Assembly: GCF_028735875.1 (NCBI RefSeq)
Contig: NZ_CP117834.1
Span: 310,001 to 374,000, forward strand
From: Shouchella hunanensis
GTDB taxonomy: Bacteria > Bacillota > Bacilli > Bacillales > Bacillaceae_D
Length of the DNA stretch: 64,000 bases
Reading direction: 5' to 3'
The notes under the pieces were generated by a model. That model had not been told where the DNA came from. It did no database searches and saw only the letters and a program-made list of their open reading frames with translations. The translations under genes were made by a program, and so were the position numbers. Every line of letters begins with the position of its first letter. Within the stretch, counting starts at the first letter, position 1. Of the stretch, positions 38,389 through 47,026 are shown in pieces.

Positions 38389-38835
38389 ATGGAACTGACT
38401 GTTTATTTAGCTGGAGAAATTCATACCAACTGGCGAAAAGAGATAAAGGAACTGGCAAACAAGCAAAACTTACCATTACAGTTTAAAGGACCAATGGAAA
38501 ACCATGACAAAAGTGATAAGATCGGCGAAATGATTTTAGGAGAACAGCCCTCAAAAATACTGACGGATGAAGCAGCTTCTAGCATTAACAACTTACGCAC
38601 CCAACTACTTATAAAAAAATCAGACGTGGTTGTCGCTTTATTTGGAGAAGAATATAAGCAATGGAACACGGCTATGGATGCGTCAAGAGCAATGGAAGCC
38701 GGCATTCCTGTCATTTTAATCCGACCTAAAAAACTGCATCATGCTTTAAAAGAGTTAGCGAATAAAGCCCAAGTAGTCGTCGAAACGCCTGAGCAAGCGA
38801 TTGAAACCTTAGCTTATGTATTTGCCGAGAATTAA
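38389..38835 (+). CDS. ytoQ: YtoQ family protein
   Basis: A 148-residue cytoplasmic protein of the YtoQ family, an alpha/beta fold related to nucleoside 2-deoxyribosyltransferases (N-terminal YLAGEIHTNWRKEI; central DVVVALFGEEYKQWN near 80). The function is unverified. AAAAAGGAG is 8 to 10 bases from the ATG. It stands alone on the plus strand and ends in a strong terminator shared with the convergent YjjX-type gene. Confidence 0.9.
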   Translation: MELTVYLAGEIHTNWRKEIKELANKQNLPLQFKGPMENHDKSDKIGEMILGEQPSKILTDEAASSINNLRTQLLIKKSDVVVALFGEEYKQWNTAMDASRAMEAGIPVILIRPKKLHHALKELANKAQVVVETPEQAIETLAYVFAEN

Positions 38836-38842
38836 TCTTCCA

Positions 38843-38879
38843 TAAAAAAAAGCAATCGCTTTAAGCGATTGCTTTTTTT
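38843..38879. terminator. shared terminator of ytoQ and the YjjX-type gene
   Basis: AAGCAATCGCTT pairs perfectly with AAGCGATTGCTT with A and T runs of eight and seven on either side. Confidence 0.94.
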
Positions 38880-39372
38880 ACTGATTGAATTGAAACATAC
38901 CATAGCAACTCTCTACAATGTGAGCAAACATTTGTTTGCGGGTGATGCGACCGTTTGTTAATAAGCCAATTGCACCGTCTTTTTTGCCAATGTCATTGCC
39001 TATAATATGTGACAATTCTTTTCCAGCTTCAAGCCCTTTATTATACTCCTTCGGTAAAGGGAGACTTAAGCCTGAAGCGGCATAAACGTGTCCACCTTTC
39101 GTCACCATAACTCCCCAATTACATAAGTAGTAAACACCTTCGTATAAATAAACGCCGCCTTCCAGACCAATTCCAGCATCAGCGTCGGCCTGTTCTCTCG
39201 CAAATTGCGCTCGATTCAACGCCCCTAATTTTGTTTCTTCATTTGAAAATGGCTGGGCTGAAACACCCGAAGGCGCCGAAACAGTCTCGATTTTAATTGG
39301 TTCTTTAAGCAACGTTTCTTTGACTGCAAACACTTTTGCTGGATTTTTTGTGCCTACCGCTAACGTAATCAT
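38878..39372 (-). CDS. YjjX/DUF84-type inosine/xanthosine triphosphatase
   Basis: A 164-residue house-cleaning NTPase. It has the N-terminal [16 protein letters not shown] typical of the Maf/Ham1-like fold, then [15 protein letters not shown]-type segments and GLEGGVY near residue 70. It is expected to hydrolyse ITP/XTP-like damaged nucleotides. Its ATG overlaps the TGA of ytoP by four bases, so it is coupled to that peptidase gene. Confidence 0.87.
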   Translation of the reverse strand: MITLAVGTKNPAKVFAVKETLLKEPIKIETVSAPSGVSAQPFSNEETKLGALNRAQFAREQADADAGIGLEGGVYLYEGVYYLCNWGVMVTKGGHVYAASGLSLPLPKEYNKGLEAGKELSHIIGNDIGKKDGAIGLLTNGRITRKQMFAHIVESCYGMFQFNQ

Positions 39373-40442
39373 TCGTATGACGTCAAGCTTTCGTATGTTG
39401 ATTGATCGGTTGATCGAACAAGTTTAATTAGAAGCTCTTTTGCTGCAGCGTAATCATCAACATGTAAGATGGATGAAGATGTGTGAATATAACGTGCGCA
39501 GACCCCAATGACAGCAGATGGAACTCCGTCACCTGATGTATGAATACGACCAGCATCTGTTCCACCTGGTGATATAAAGTATTGGTATGGAATGTTATTT
39601 GATTCAGCTGTATCTAAAACAAAATCACGCATACCTTTATGGGTAATCATTGTACGGTCGTGAATTCTAACTAACGCCCCTTTTCCTAGCTGACCAAATG
39701 CGTCTTTCCCACCAGTTGCATCATTGGCAGGACTTGCATCAAGCACATAGCTTAGATCAGGTTGAATTAAATGCGCTGCTGTTGCTGCCCCTCTAAGCCC
39801 GACTTCCTCTTGTACCGTTGCACCTGAGAATAACGTATTCGGAAGAGATTCACCTTTTAATTCTTCTAATAATTCAATTGCGAGTCCGACACCGTAACGG
39901 TTATCCCACGCTTTTGCCATAATTTTTTTCGGGTTAGCCATTGGTGTGAACGGACATTCAAGGGCTATCGGTTGTCCTGGTTTTATTCCTAAGGCCACGC
40001 AATCATCTCGATCGTCTGCACCAATATCAATATACATTTCTTCAATTGGCATTGGCTTTGAGCGCTGTGCATCTTGAAGAAGATGAGGTGGTGTTGACCC
40101 TATAACACCGACAATCGGTCCATTGTCTGTTATAATTTGTACTCGTTGAGCAAGAAGAACTTGTGACCACCAACCGCCTAATGTTTGAAATTTAATTAAG
40201 CCCTTCTCGTTTATCGATGTCACTAAAAATCCAACTTCATCCATATGACCTGCTACCATTACTTTTGGACCAGCTGAATTTCCTCTTAATACACCAAACG
40301 TACTGCCTAATTTATCTTGAACAATTTCGTCGGTATGCTTTAACAATTCTTGTTTTACGTATGCCCTTACATCATGTTCAAAACCTGGAGGACCTACAAG
40401 CTCCGTTAATGCTTTAAACATTTGTTTTGTTTTATCGTTCAT
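39369..40442 (-). CDS. ytoP: M42-family glutamyl aminopeptidase YtoP
   Basis: A 357-residue cobalt/zinc aminopeptidase, the same length as B. subtilis YtoP. Metal and catalytic segments are visible: [10 protein letters not shown] near residue 66, [11 protein letters not shown] near 180, [10 protein letters not shown] near 213, DASPA near 235 and [17 protein letters not shown] near 315. It trims N-terminal residues from peptides in the cytoplasm. The start is the ATG after AGGAGGTTCAAA; a longer frame upstream is unsupported. Confidence 0.93.
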   Translation of the reverse strand: MNDKTKQMFKALTELVGPPGFEHDVRAYVKQELLKHTDEIVQDKLGSTFGVLRGNSAGPKVMVAGHMDEVGFLVTSINEKGLIKFQTLGGWWSQVLLAQRVQIITDNGPIVGVIGSTPPHLLQDAQRSKPMPIEEMYIDIGADDRDDCVALGIKPGQPIALECPFTPMANPKKIMAKAWDNRYGVGLAIELLEELKGESLPNTLFSGATVQEEVGLRGAATAAHLIQPDLSYVLDASPANDATGGKDAFGQLGKGALVRIHDRTMITHKGMRDFVLDTAESNNIPYQYFISPGGTDAGRIHTSGDGVPSAVIGVCARYIHTSSSILHVDDYAAAKELLIKLVRSTDQSTYESLTSYE

Positions 40443-40691
40443 TTTGAACCTCCTACAAGCTAGTATCTTTACTATTTTACAAAACTTCATATTGATAAGC
40501 TAGCAAATGATTTAAATCCTTATAAAGGCTCATGAAAGAAAAGTTACTTTTCTTACAAAAAATGTGGTATCGTAATGTTGCGTACATAAGAGATGGTTTG
40601 GTTTTTATTTTCTACTTTTAGGGGATAGCAATGATTGTCTACTATTCCTGTGCAAATTGGTTCCCACTTTATTTACAAGGAGAGGTTAAAT

Positions 40692-40994
40692 TTGAAACGT
40701 TTTTCAATCGGCGTCGGTATAGGTGTGTTAATGGGTGTACTTGCCTCAAGAGCTTGTCAAACGACAGAATTAAAGCCTGAACAAGTTCTTAAGAAAGTGA
40801 AAGCTGTAGTAAAGCAAGAATATATCATCAATGGATCTTGGATTCACATGCAATCTGAAACAGTCGAACACCTTGGCTTAACGTATCACGTTTATCGAGG
40901 CGGACTCACAAGCTCAACTGTCGACGGACCTGTACAATATGAGTTTGTTGCAGATGTAGAAAGTGGCGTTCTTTTAAAGCTCGATCAAATTTAA
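40692..40994 (+). CDS. ytzB: PepSY-like small membrane protein YtzB
   Basis: A 100-residue protein with an N-terminal hydrophobic segment (about 4-22) and an extracytoplasmic PepSY-like region (KPEQVLKKVKAVVKQE, then YEFVADVESGVLLKLDQ). This is the YtzB type, of unknown role, possibly a peptidase inhibitor. The start is TTG six bases after AAGGAGAGG. The Cys after ASRA is not a proper lipobox. It lies opposite ytoP in the same position as in relatives. Confidence 0.85.
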   Translation: MKRFSIGVGIGVLMGVLASRACQTTELKPEQVLKKVKAVVKQEYIINGSWIHMQSETVEHLGLTYHVYRGGLTSSTVDGPVQYEFVADVESGVLLKLDQI

Positions 40995-40999
40995 TAAAC

Positions 41000-41030
41000 A
41001 AAAAACAAGCCTATCGTAGGCTTGTTTTTT
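41000..41030. terminator. shared terminator of ytzB and trmB
   Basis: AACAAGCCTA and TAGGCTTGTT with a 3-base loop, A-run and T-run on both sides, between convergent stops. Confidence 0.93.
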
Positions 41031-41665
41031 TAATAAGTTGCTTCTAAACGGTAAATCCGATCGCCTTTTGTTGAGAATTTCTCTTCATACTCTGTCATCA
41101 TATTGCCTTCCATTTCGCTTTTATGCAAGTCAAGACTTACATTTTTGAATGACATACCGTAGCTGGACATGCTATGAAGAGAATATTCGAACAAGCCTTG
41201 ATTATCGGTTTTAAAATGAATTTCACCATTGTCTGTTAACATACGGCGATACTTATCTAAATAATAGGGATGCGTTAAACGCCTTTTCGCATGACGAGTT
41301 TTCGGCCAAGGATCTGTAAAGTTTATAAATACCCGTTCCACTTCACTTTCAGCAAAAAATTCCTCTATATCACCAACATCTTCACTTAATAACTTCACAT
41401 TCGTTAGGCCTGCTTGTTCTACGTTTTCCATTGCTGTTAGTAGTACACTTTCGTATCGCTCAACACCAATATAATTAATAGTAGGGTGAGCCATCCCCAT
41501 TTTTGTCAAAAACTGACCTTTCCCAGTCCCTACTTCAACGTAAATCGGGTGGTCGTTGTTAAACAAATTGCTCCACTTTCCTTTTTGAGTAGTCGGATCT
41601 TGAACTACAATAGCAGGGCGCTTGCTTAGTTCTTCCCTTGCCCAGGGCTTATGTCTTAAACGCAT
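41030..41665 (-). CDS. trmB: tRNA (guanine-N7)-methyltransferase
   Basis: A 211-residue SAM-dependent enzyme that methylates G46 in the variable loop of tRNA. It shows motif [12 protein letters not shown] near residue 43, [18 protein letters not shown] near 113 (the TrmB signature), and a basic N-terminus MRLRHKPWA. Length and start agree with orthologues. It is convergent to ytzB and divergent from ytzH. Confidence 0.96.
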   Translation of the reverse strand: MRLRHKPWAREELSKRPAIVVQDPTTQKGKWSNLFNNDHPIYVEVGTGKGQFLTKMGMAHPTINYIGVERYESVLLTAMENVEQAGLTNVKLLSEDVGDIEEFFAESEVERVFINFTDPWPKTRHAKRRLTHPYYLDKYRRMLTDNGEIHFKTDNQGLFEYSLHSMSSYGMSFKNVSLDLHKSEMEGNMMTEYEEKFSTKGDRIYRLEATY

Positions 41666-41739
41666 TGCAACAAACTCCTTTTCGCTAATACATGTATATT
41701 TTTCATTTTTTTACTTACGCTATAAAAAGGAGGGATCGT

Positions 41740-41976
41740 ATGCCTTTATCAACGAACGACAAACTTTCATTAATAAAAGATTTATTACGAAGCCACCAAT
41801 CTGAACATTTTCTTACTCAAAACGAACGCGAACAGCTTACGCATCTATTGTCTAATCTTGCGGATGAAACAACACTTGATTCGCGTATTTCTGATACCAT
41901 TTCGCAAATTTCAAGTGCGAATCATACAGACACGCTAGATGCTCAAGCAGTAAATATGTGGATAGAACAATTATAA
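41740..41976 (+). CDS. ytzH: small YtzH-like protein
   Basis: A 78-residue cytoplasmic helical protein (LSTNDKLSLIKDLLRSHQSEHF at the start) of the YtzH-like family, function unknown. The start is the ATG eight bases after AAAGGAGGG. It sits between trmB and ytmP, as in B. subtilis, and ends before a long perfect hairpin. Confidence 0.85.
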   Translation: MPLSTNDKLSLIKDLLRSHQSEHFLTQNEREQLTHLLSNLADETTLDSRISDTISQISSANHTDTLDAQAVNMWIEQL

Positions 41977-42008
41977 TTGGCTTATTTCCTAGGAAATAAG
42001 CCAATTTC
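41977..42008 (+). terminator. hairpin after ytzH
   Basis: TTGGCTTATTTCC and GGAAATAAGCCAA form a perfect 13-bp stem with a 2-base loop right after the stop. The T-run is short (TTTCTC). A second hairpin, ATAGCTCATC/GATGAGCTAT (42018-42046), overlaps the ytmP stop on the other side. Confidence 0.65.
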
Positions 42009-42023
42009 TCTCAAACAAATAGC

Positions 42024-42818
42024 TCATCTTTTTATAGATGAGCTATCGATTAAATAAGACAAATTTTTTTCATAGCTACGTACTTGTTCTTCATTTTGTC
42101 GACTATGGTGCCATAATAATTCTGATATTGAATGTGCAATCATATACCAATACATTCGTAACTGTAACGAATCCGTCAGCTCTTCTCCGTATGAGTGGAG
42201 CCAGTCCTCCCATTCACCCTCTGGGATATACGTGTAAAGCAATAGCCCTAAATCAAGAGCAGGATCGGCAACAGTCGCACCGTCCCAATCAATTAAATAT
42301 AGATTATCATGTTCATCACGCATCCAATTGTTATGGTTAATATCGCCATGACAAACGGCATATTTTGTATCATCAAGTTGTCCAAGGAGTCTTTCTAATT
42401 CGCTTAGCCCTCTATCGACGATTTCATTATGAAGACGATAAAGTGAGACTTGTAAGTGCATATTCTCAATCATAACTGACGGAATCAACGGTTTATTACC
42501 CATCCGTGTAAACATATCAAGCAAGTCAGCAGACTCATGAATATTAGCTAACAGTTTCGCTGTACGATCATGTCTCATTTCCTTTGCTTTTAGTTCTCTT
42601 CCTTGAATCCAGCGCTGTGCGGTAATAACATCTCCGCTCTCCAACCTCTTTGTCCACAATAATTTCGGGACAATTCCTTCAGCAGAAAGAACCGCAAGAA
42701 AAGGAGATGAATTTCGCTTTATGAATAATTGATAGTCGCCTTGTCTAGCAACATATGCTTCACCAGTTGCGCCTCCAGCGGGTAAGACATCCCAGCCTTC
42801 TCCTAAAAACAATTCCAC
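42024..42818 (-). CDS. ytmP: APH/choline-kinase-family phosphotransferase YtmP
   Basis: A 264-residue kinase-like protein with the aminoglycoside phosphotransferase fold. It has a nucleotide-binding N-lobe (GGATGEAYVAR near residue 16), the catalytic loop CHGDINHNNW near 157, and metal-binding IDWDGA near 178. The substrate is unknown; it is not a resistance gene by context. The start is GTG after GAGGGTGAACCT, giving MELFLGEGWDVLPAGG, which is the family N-terminus; the frame is open five codons earlier. A TATACT -10 lies 60 to 65 bases upstream. Confidence 0.88.
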   Translation of the reverse strand: MELFLGEGWDVLPAGGATGEAYVARQGDYQLFIKRNSSPFLAVLSAEGIVPKLLWTKRLESGDVITAQRWIQGRELKAKEMRHDRTAKLLANIHESADLLDMFTRMGNKPLIPSVMIENMHLQVSLYRLHNEIVDRGLSELERLLGQLDDTKYAVCHGDINHNNWMRDEHDNLYLIDWDGATVADPALDLGLLLYTYIPEGEWEDWLHSYGEELTDSLQLRMYWYMIAHSISELLWHHSRQNEEQVRSYEKNLSYLIDSSSIKR

Positions 42819-42907
42819 CAGGTTCACCCTCAATTTCCTTTTCTTTTCTTCCGCTTCCTTACTGCCTTCGTTTAGTATACCTTAAATAAGACTGGAAAAA
42901 AAACCAT

Positions 42908-43007
42908 TAAAAAAGCAGAGCACAGCAAAGTCTCTGCCATTAATGATGTAAGCTATAAAAATGGTTACAATTGAAGCGGCCTCATGCATACTTGCATTCA
43001 ATAGATA
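42908..43007 (-). ncRNA. candidate short RNA between ytmP and purU
   Basis: The 365-base gap between two divergent genes contains an intrinsic terminator on the minus strand: GCAGAG/CTCTGC (42937-42932 with 42920-42915), extended by CATTAA/TTAATG, then six T. About 80 bases upstream is a matching promoter. The interval carries a further fold, ATTGAA/TTCAAT, enclosing ATGCA/TGCAT. No reading frame with a ribosome site is present. ytmP has its own -10 beyond the terminator. It could be an sRNA of about 100 bases or a terminator-controlled ytmP leader. Confidence 0.35.
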
Positions 43008-43013
43008 GGTCTT

Positions 43014-43043
43014 ATGGTACCAAAAAGGTATAACGATCGTCAA
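43014..43043 (-). promoter_or_regulatory. promoter of the candidate RNA
   Basis: TTGACG (43043-43038), an 18-base spacer, and TACCAT (43019-43014) on the minus strand. The predicted start is near 43007. Confidence 0.4.
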
Positions 43044-43183
43044 TGTGAGATTTTAAAAAAACAGCCGACTTTACGTATAAACATAGCCTTTTAGATTGAC
43101 AGCAGCTGAATAAGTTTGCTTCAATAGGGGAGTTATAAAACGATACACTTGTTAAGAAGGCGTTTAGAACGGAGGAACAAATC

Positions 43184-44047
43184 GTGCATCATCAGGAAAA
43201 TCGAGCTATTTTACTTGTTACATGTCAAGATAAGCCAGGCATTGTGTCGGCCATTTCGACTTCTTTATTTCATCACCATGCAAATATCGTTCAATCGGAT
43301 CAGTACTCAACAGATCCAGAACACGGGCGATTTTTTATGAGGGTTGAATTTGAATGGGAAGAATCAAAAGCAAACTATCAATCCATTCAAGAAGCGTTAA
43401 AACAAATCGCTCAAGAATATGCTTTCACATATAAAGTAGAAAAAGCAAGCCGAAAAAAACAAATGGCTATTTTTGTCTCTAAAGAAAATCATTGCTTATC
43501 AGAAATCTTATGGAAATGGAAAGCAGGTGAATTGTATGCAGATATTCCACTTGTTATTAGCAATCACAAAGACGCTCAAGAAGAAGTGGAGTCTTATGGC
43601 ATACCGTTCTACCATATCCCTGCCACAAAAGAAAATAGAAAAGAAGCAGAAGAGCAAGCTATTCAATTGTTAAAAGATCATCAAGTTGAACTCGTTGTTC
43701 TTGCTCGTTACATGCAGATTTTAACGTCCACTTTTGTTTCTCAATTTCCAGAGAAAATTATTAATATCCACCACTCTTTCCTACCAGCATTTATTGGGGC
43801 TAACCCTTATGCAAAAGCTTTTGAACGTGGTGTTAAGCTCATTGGTGCTACTGCTCATTATGTAACAGACGATTTAGACGAAGGGCCTATTATTGAGCAA
43901 GACGTTATGCGTGTTGATCATCGACACTCGGCCAAGGATTTAAAAATTGTTGGTCGAAACATTGAACGAATTGCACTTGCAAGAGCCGTTCAGTGGCATT
44001 TAGATGACCGTTGCATCGTTCATCAAAACAAAACGATTGTTTTCTAA
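43184..44047 (+). CDS. purU: formyltetrahydrofolate deformylase
   Basis: A 287-residue enzyme that splits 10-formyl-THF to formate and THF, balancing one-carbon pools. The N-terminal ACT domain (about 8-85, LLVTCQDKPGIVSAIS) is followed by a formyltransferase-fold catalytic domain (about 90-285) with ISNHKD, INIHHSFLPAF near 200 and DDLDEGPIIEQD near 227, holding the Asn/His/Asp catalytic set. The start is GTG after GGAGGAACAAATC. It ends with a strong terminator. Confidence 0.95.
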   Translation: MHHQENRAILLVTCQDKPGIVSAISTSLFHHHANIVQSDQYSTDPEHGRFFMRVEFEWEESKANYQSIQEALKQIAQEYAFTYKVEKASRKKQMAIFVSKENHCLSEILWKWKAGELYADIPLVISNHKDAQEEVESYGIPFYHIPATKENRKEAEEQAIQLLKDHQVELVVLARYMQILTSTFVSQFPEKIINIHHSFLPAFIGANPYAKAFERGVKLIGATAHYVTDDLDEGPIIEQDVMRVDHRHSAKDLKIVGRNIERIALARAVQWHLDDRCIVHQNKTIVF

Positions 44048-44051
44048 TATA

Positions 44052-44089
44052 AGAAGAGCTTATCGACTAAAATACGATAAGCTCTTTTT
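44052..44089 (+). terminator. purU terminator
   Basis: AAGAGCTTATCG and CGATAAGCTCTT with a 9-base loop, then five T. Confidence 0.92.
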
Positions 44090-44094
44090 ACTAC

Positions 44095-44817
44095 CTATTC
44101 ATCGTGTGCATACACCATTTTTTTAGTCATGCCACCATCAATGGTAAGCGTTTCACCATTTATAAAGTTATTGTTTGGATTGGCTAAAAACAAACAAGCT
44201 TCCGCTATATCTCCTGGTGTTCCAACACGGTTAGAGGGGTGTTGAATATGATCAATATCCCTTAGCTGCTTTATATCTCCTGTGTGAATCCAACCTGGAG
44301 CAATGGCATTGACAGTAATTTGAGTATCGTGAAGGGACATTGCCATTGCATGGGTTAAGGCAGTCAATCCACCTTTAGAAGCTGCATAGGCTTCTGAATT
44401 AGCCTCAGACATAAAAGCCCTAGTCGACGATATGTTGATAATGGCACAGGGCTCTTTCTTTTGTTTCATAGTTTTCGCGAAACCTTGTGAAAGCAAAAAT
44501 GCACTTGTTAGATTGGTCTTTAGCACTTGGTTCCAGTCTTCAAGAGTAAGTTCGAAAAAATTTTTAAAAGTAGACACACCAGCATTGTTAATTAAGACAG
44601 ACGGTGAGCCATACTGACGATGAATCTCGTCTATAGCTGTTTGAAGCTGCTCATGATCCGATACATCTACTTGTAGCGCACGAACTTGGTCATGTTCCCA
44701 TTCTTGTTTTTCTTTGTCCATCGTTATGACGTTGTAACGATTTTGCGCAAATGCTTTTGCTACTTCCTTCCCAATGCCATTTGCACCACCCGTAATAACC
44801 ATTAATCGCTTGTCCAT
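44095..44817 (-). CDS. short-chain dehydrogenase/reductase
   Basis: A 240-residue classical SDR. It has the NAD(P)-binding TGGANGIG near residue 9, NNAG near 77, the Ser of NISSTRA near 131 and the catalytic YAASKGG near 147. A C-terminal NFINGETLTIDGG segment is typical. An acidic residue near 34 (ITMDKE) suggests NAD rather than NADP. The substrate cannot be assigned. It faces purU tail to tail and follows the HicB-like gene after a terminator. Confidence 0.88.
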   Translation of the reverse strand: MDKRLMVITGGANGIGKEVAKAFAQNRYNVITMDKEKQEWEHDQVRALQVDVSDHEQLQTAIDEIHRQYGSPSVLINNAGVSTFKNFFELTLEDWNQVLKTNLTSAFLLSQGFAKTMKQKKEPCAIINISSTRAFMSEANSEAYAASKGGLTALTHAMAMSLHDTQITVNAIAPGWIHTGDIKQLRDIDHIQHPSNRVGTPGDIAEACLFLANPNNNFINGETLTIDGGMTKKMVYAHDE

Positions 44818-44868
44818 ACTTCATCTCCTTTTTGCTGATTGCCGTTACTCTTTCCCCCTTTAACCAAA

Positions 44869-44897
44869 TAAAAAACGCTCTCGTTAATAGAGAGCGC
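44869..44897 (-). terminator. terminator of the HicB-like gene
   Basis: CGCTCTC and GAGAGCG with a 7-base loop (44876-44896), then six T on the minus strand. Confidence 0.88.
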
Positions 44898-44908
44898 CGT
44901 TTAACACG

Positions 44909-45211
44909 TTAACCTTGTTCCAAGGCAAGTAATTCATGATTTATAAACGTAAATTCCGCTTTATCCATCGGAGCATCGATGAAAATTAGTTGTGGTCGAT
45001 TAATGGGTGCTGGAAAACTATCCAATCCAAATGTTTGTTCCCATCGTTGGATACTCTCAGATAGGTTTTTTTTTGCTTCCAAAAACGTGTCACCAAACCC
45101 AACACACTCTTCCAACCCATATAGTTCTATCATAAGCTCAGTTGAACCAAGCCAATTATATACTTTTCTTACACGTAAATCATAGGTAGACATGAAGCTG
45201 CTCTGACGCAT
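44909..45211 (-). CDS. HicB-like small protein without HicA
   Basis: A 100-residue protein. The segment ELYGLEECVGFGDTFLEAKK, continuing NLSESIQRWEQ (about residues 29-60), follows the HicB antitoxin pattern, in which a strand is followed by GDT, EA and a helix ending in W. No HicA-type double-stranded RNA-binding toxin lies next to it, and the HicB DNA-binding C-terminus is also missing. It is probably a stand-alone RNase-H-like fold protein. The start is the ATG six bases after AGGAGGTATTTG; the preceding TTG is less likely. The assignment is by pattern only. Confidence 0.6.
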   Translation of the reverse strand: MRQSSFMSTYDLRVRKVYNWLGSTELMIELYGLEECVGFGDTFLEAKKNLSESIQRWEQTFGLDSFPAPINRPQLIFIDAPMDKAEFTFINHELLALEQG

Positions 45212-45440
45212 CAAATACCTCCTTTATTCCTGAACAGCCCTAAGCAAATTAACGTTCTATATTCAATAATGTTTTTAACGTATTACGGACATAATTTTTA
45301 ACACGACCTTTTTATTATAGCCCCTTCGACGGGTTGTTTCAATGCTGTTTACCATTAAATTTTGCGAACACCTACTACGTTTTAATCATAATGGCCATTT
45401 AAGGTGGGAAACTATAAGCGTAATCAAATAGTCATTATTA

Positions 45441-45470
45441 TTCGCATGTCGCAATCATTCCCTTTATAAT
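45441..45470 (+). promoter_or_regulatory. probable ytkP promoter
   Basis: A perfect TATAAT (45465-45470) with TTCGCA (45441-45446) 18 bases upstream. The start codon is 38 bases beyond. Confidence 0.5.
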
Positions 45471-45508
45471 GTGAAGCGTAGAGAAAGATATTTCAATGAG
45501 GTGAAAAC

Positions 45509-46444
45509 ATGAAAGTTGTAAATAACGTTGCTGAATTAATTGGTGAAACACCATTAATCCGTTTAAACAAATTAGGAGATCCAAATGGTGCGGCCGTCTA
45601 TTTAAAATTAGAGATGTTTAACCCAAGTGGCAGTGTAAAAGATCGTGCTGCTTACTCCATGATCGTACAAGCTGAGAAAGATGGATTCCTAAAAGAAGGT
45701 TCCACCATTATTGAACCAACATCTGGAAATACAGGTATTGGTCTTGCGATGAATGCTGCTGCTCGCGGCTACAGAGCTATATTAGTTATGCCAGACACAA
45801 TGAGTCAAGAACGCATCAACTTATTAAAAGCATATGGAGCAGAAGTTGTCTTAACAGACGGTGACAAAAAAATGCCAGGTGCCATTGATAAAGCGAAACA
45901 ATTAGTAAATGAAATCCCTGGAGCATATATGCCCATGCAATTTGAAAATGAAGCCAATCCTGACGCTCATCGAAAAACAACAGCGTATGAAATTAAGAAG
46001 AGCTTAGATTCAATTGGAGCTCACCTAGATGGCTTTGTTGCTGCTTCAGGAACGGGTGGGACGATTACGGGAACCGGTGAAACATTAAAAGAACTGTATC
46101 CAAAAGCGATTATTCACGTTGTTGAGCCCGCTGGTTCGCCTGTATTATCTGGTGGTAAACCAGGTCCTCACAAACTTGTTGGTACGAGCCCTGGCTTTAT
46201 CCCCCCCATTTTAAACCAAACAGTTTATGACAAAATCAGACGAATCGACGATGAAAACGCCTATAAAACGACAAGAGATCTTGCACGATTAGAAGGTATC
46301 CTTGTTGGCCCCTCTTCTGGAGCAGCATGTTTTGCTGCACTAGAATTAGCGAAGACGATGCGTACAGATCAACATGTCGTTGCCATTGCCTGTGACACAG
46401 GAGAACGTTATTTATCAACAGACTTATTTCAGTTTGACAATTAA
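45509..46444 (+). CDS. ytkP: cysteine synthase-like PLP enzyme YtkP
   Basis: A 311-residue beta-replacement PLP enzyme, equal in length to B. subtilis YtkP. The PLP lysine is in NPSGSVKDRAA (Lys44), the phosphate/substrate loop TSGNTG near 71, and the pyridine-binding GPSSGAA near 264. It probably makes cysteine from O-acetylserine and sulfide. Unlike the main CysK it stands alone here, next to a DeoR-type regulator. TGAGGTGAAAAC precedes the ATG. Confidence 0.9.
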   Translation: MKVVNNVAELIGETPLIRLNKLGDPNGAAVYLKLEMFNPSGSVKDRAAYSMIVQAEKDGFLKEGSTIIEPTSGNTGIGLAMNAAARGYRAILVMPDTMSQERINLLKAYGAEVVLTDGDKKMPGAIDKAKQLVNEIPGAYMPMQFENEANPDAHRKTTAYEIKKSLDSIGAHLDGFVAASGTGGTITGTGETLKELYPKAIIHVVEPAGSPVLSGGKPGPHKLVGTSPGFIPPILNQTVYDKIRRIDDENAYKTTRDLARLEGILVGPSSGAACFAALELAKTMRTDQHVVAIACDTGERYLSTDLFQFDN

Positions 46445-46778
46445 CAGACAGGGAATTTAACTTCTTTATTCCCTTACATAATCTTTACAATTCACACGAT
46501 AAAAGAATAATCGTTCGGCTTTGACAATAGTTTTTGCTTACTTTACGAAATTCCATCCAACAATTTACATGATTTCTTCTTTGCGCTTTTTAATGTTTTG
46601 GTGTAAACTATAAGTGTCTATATAAAGAGTAGGTTTTTATATAGTCGATGCACGAAAATCAAGACCATCACCTCACCTTACCTAGCAATTTTTGACGACA
46701 CTTTTTACTAAATTGTTTTCAACTTGCATAGGATTGGGTATAGGGATTTGAATTCATGTATAAAGAAGGAGTGGTTTT
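46445..46778 (+). other. AT-rich intergenic region with a 9-bp dyad
   Basis: This 334-base gap shows no convincing gene. A weak hairpin GGGAAT/ATTCCC (46451-46473) after ytkP may terminate it. A perfect inverted repeat CTATATAAA/TTTATATAG (46618-46626 with 46636-46644) could be an operator. A TATAAG -10-like hexamer (46609-46614) lies just before the dyad. Confidence 0.4.
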
Positions 46779-46997
46779 TTGCAAACTTCAACTGATCGTA
46801 TGCTGACTCGAATTAAGTCCATCTACCTGTACATCAAACAGAAGGGAACTGTCACGACGAATGAATTAGTTGAAGAGTTCGGCATCACTCAACGAACCGT
46901 GCAGCGAGACTTAAATGTACTTGAATATAACAATCTTGTCGTTAGCTCAGCACGAGGTAAGTGGAAAGCAACGAGCAAAAAAACAAAGGTTTCATAA
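46779..46997 (+). CDS. ytzE: small DeoR-type HTH protein YtzE
   Basis: A 72-residue protein consisting almost only of a DeoR/winged helix-turn-helix: IYLYIKQKGTVTTNELVEEF then GITQRTVQRDLNVLEYNNLV. There is no sugar-phosphate sensing domain, so it is either a minimal regulator or an auxiliary DNA-binding protein. The start is TTG after GAAGGAGTGG. The same small gene sits beside ytzG in B. subtilis. The dyad at 46618-46644 is a candidate target. Confidence 0.85.
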   Translation: MQTSTDRMLTRIKSIYLYIKQKGTVTTNELVEEFGITQRTVQRDLNVLEYNNLVVSSARGKWKATSKKTKVS

Positions 46998-46998
46998 T

Positions 46999-47026
46999 AA
47001 AAAAGACCATTAGTGGTCTTTTTTTT
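46999..47026. terminator. shared terminator of ytzE and ytzG
   Basis: AAAAGACCA and TGGTCTTTT with a 4-base loop, A and T runs on both strands. On the minus strand the last codons and the TAA of ytzG form its 5' arm. Confidence 0.92.

Noticed and set aside
40692-40994. YtzB as a lipoprotein
   Set aside because: The cysteine after the hydrophobic segment is preceded by SRA, which does not fit a lipobox.
44909-45211. A HicAB toxin-antitoxin module
   Set aside because: No hicA-like gene exists on either side; only a HicB-like fold can be argued.
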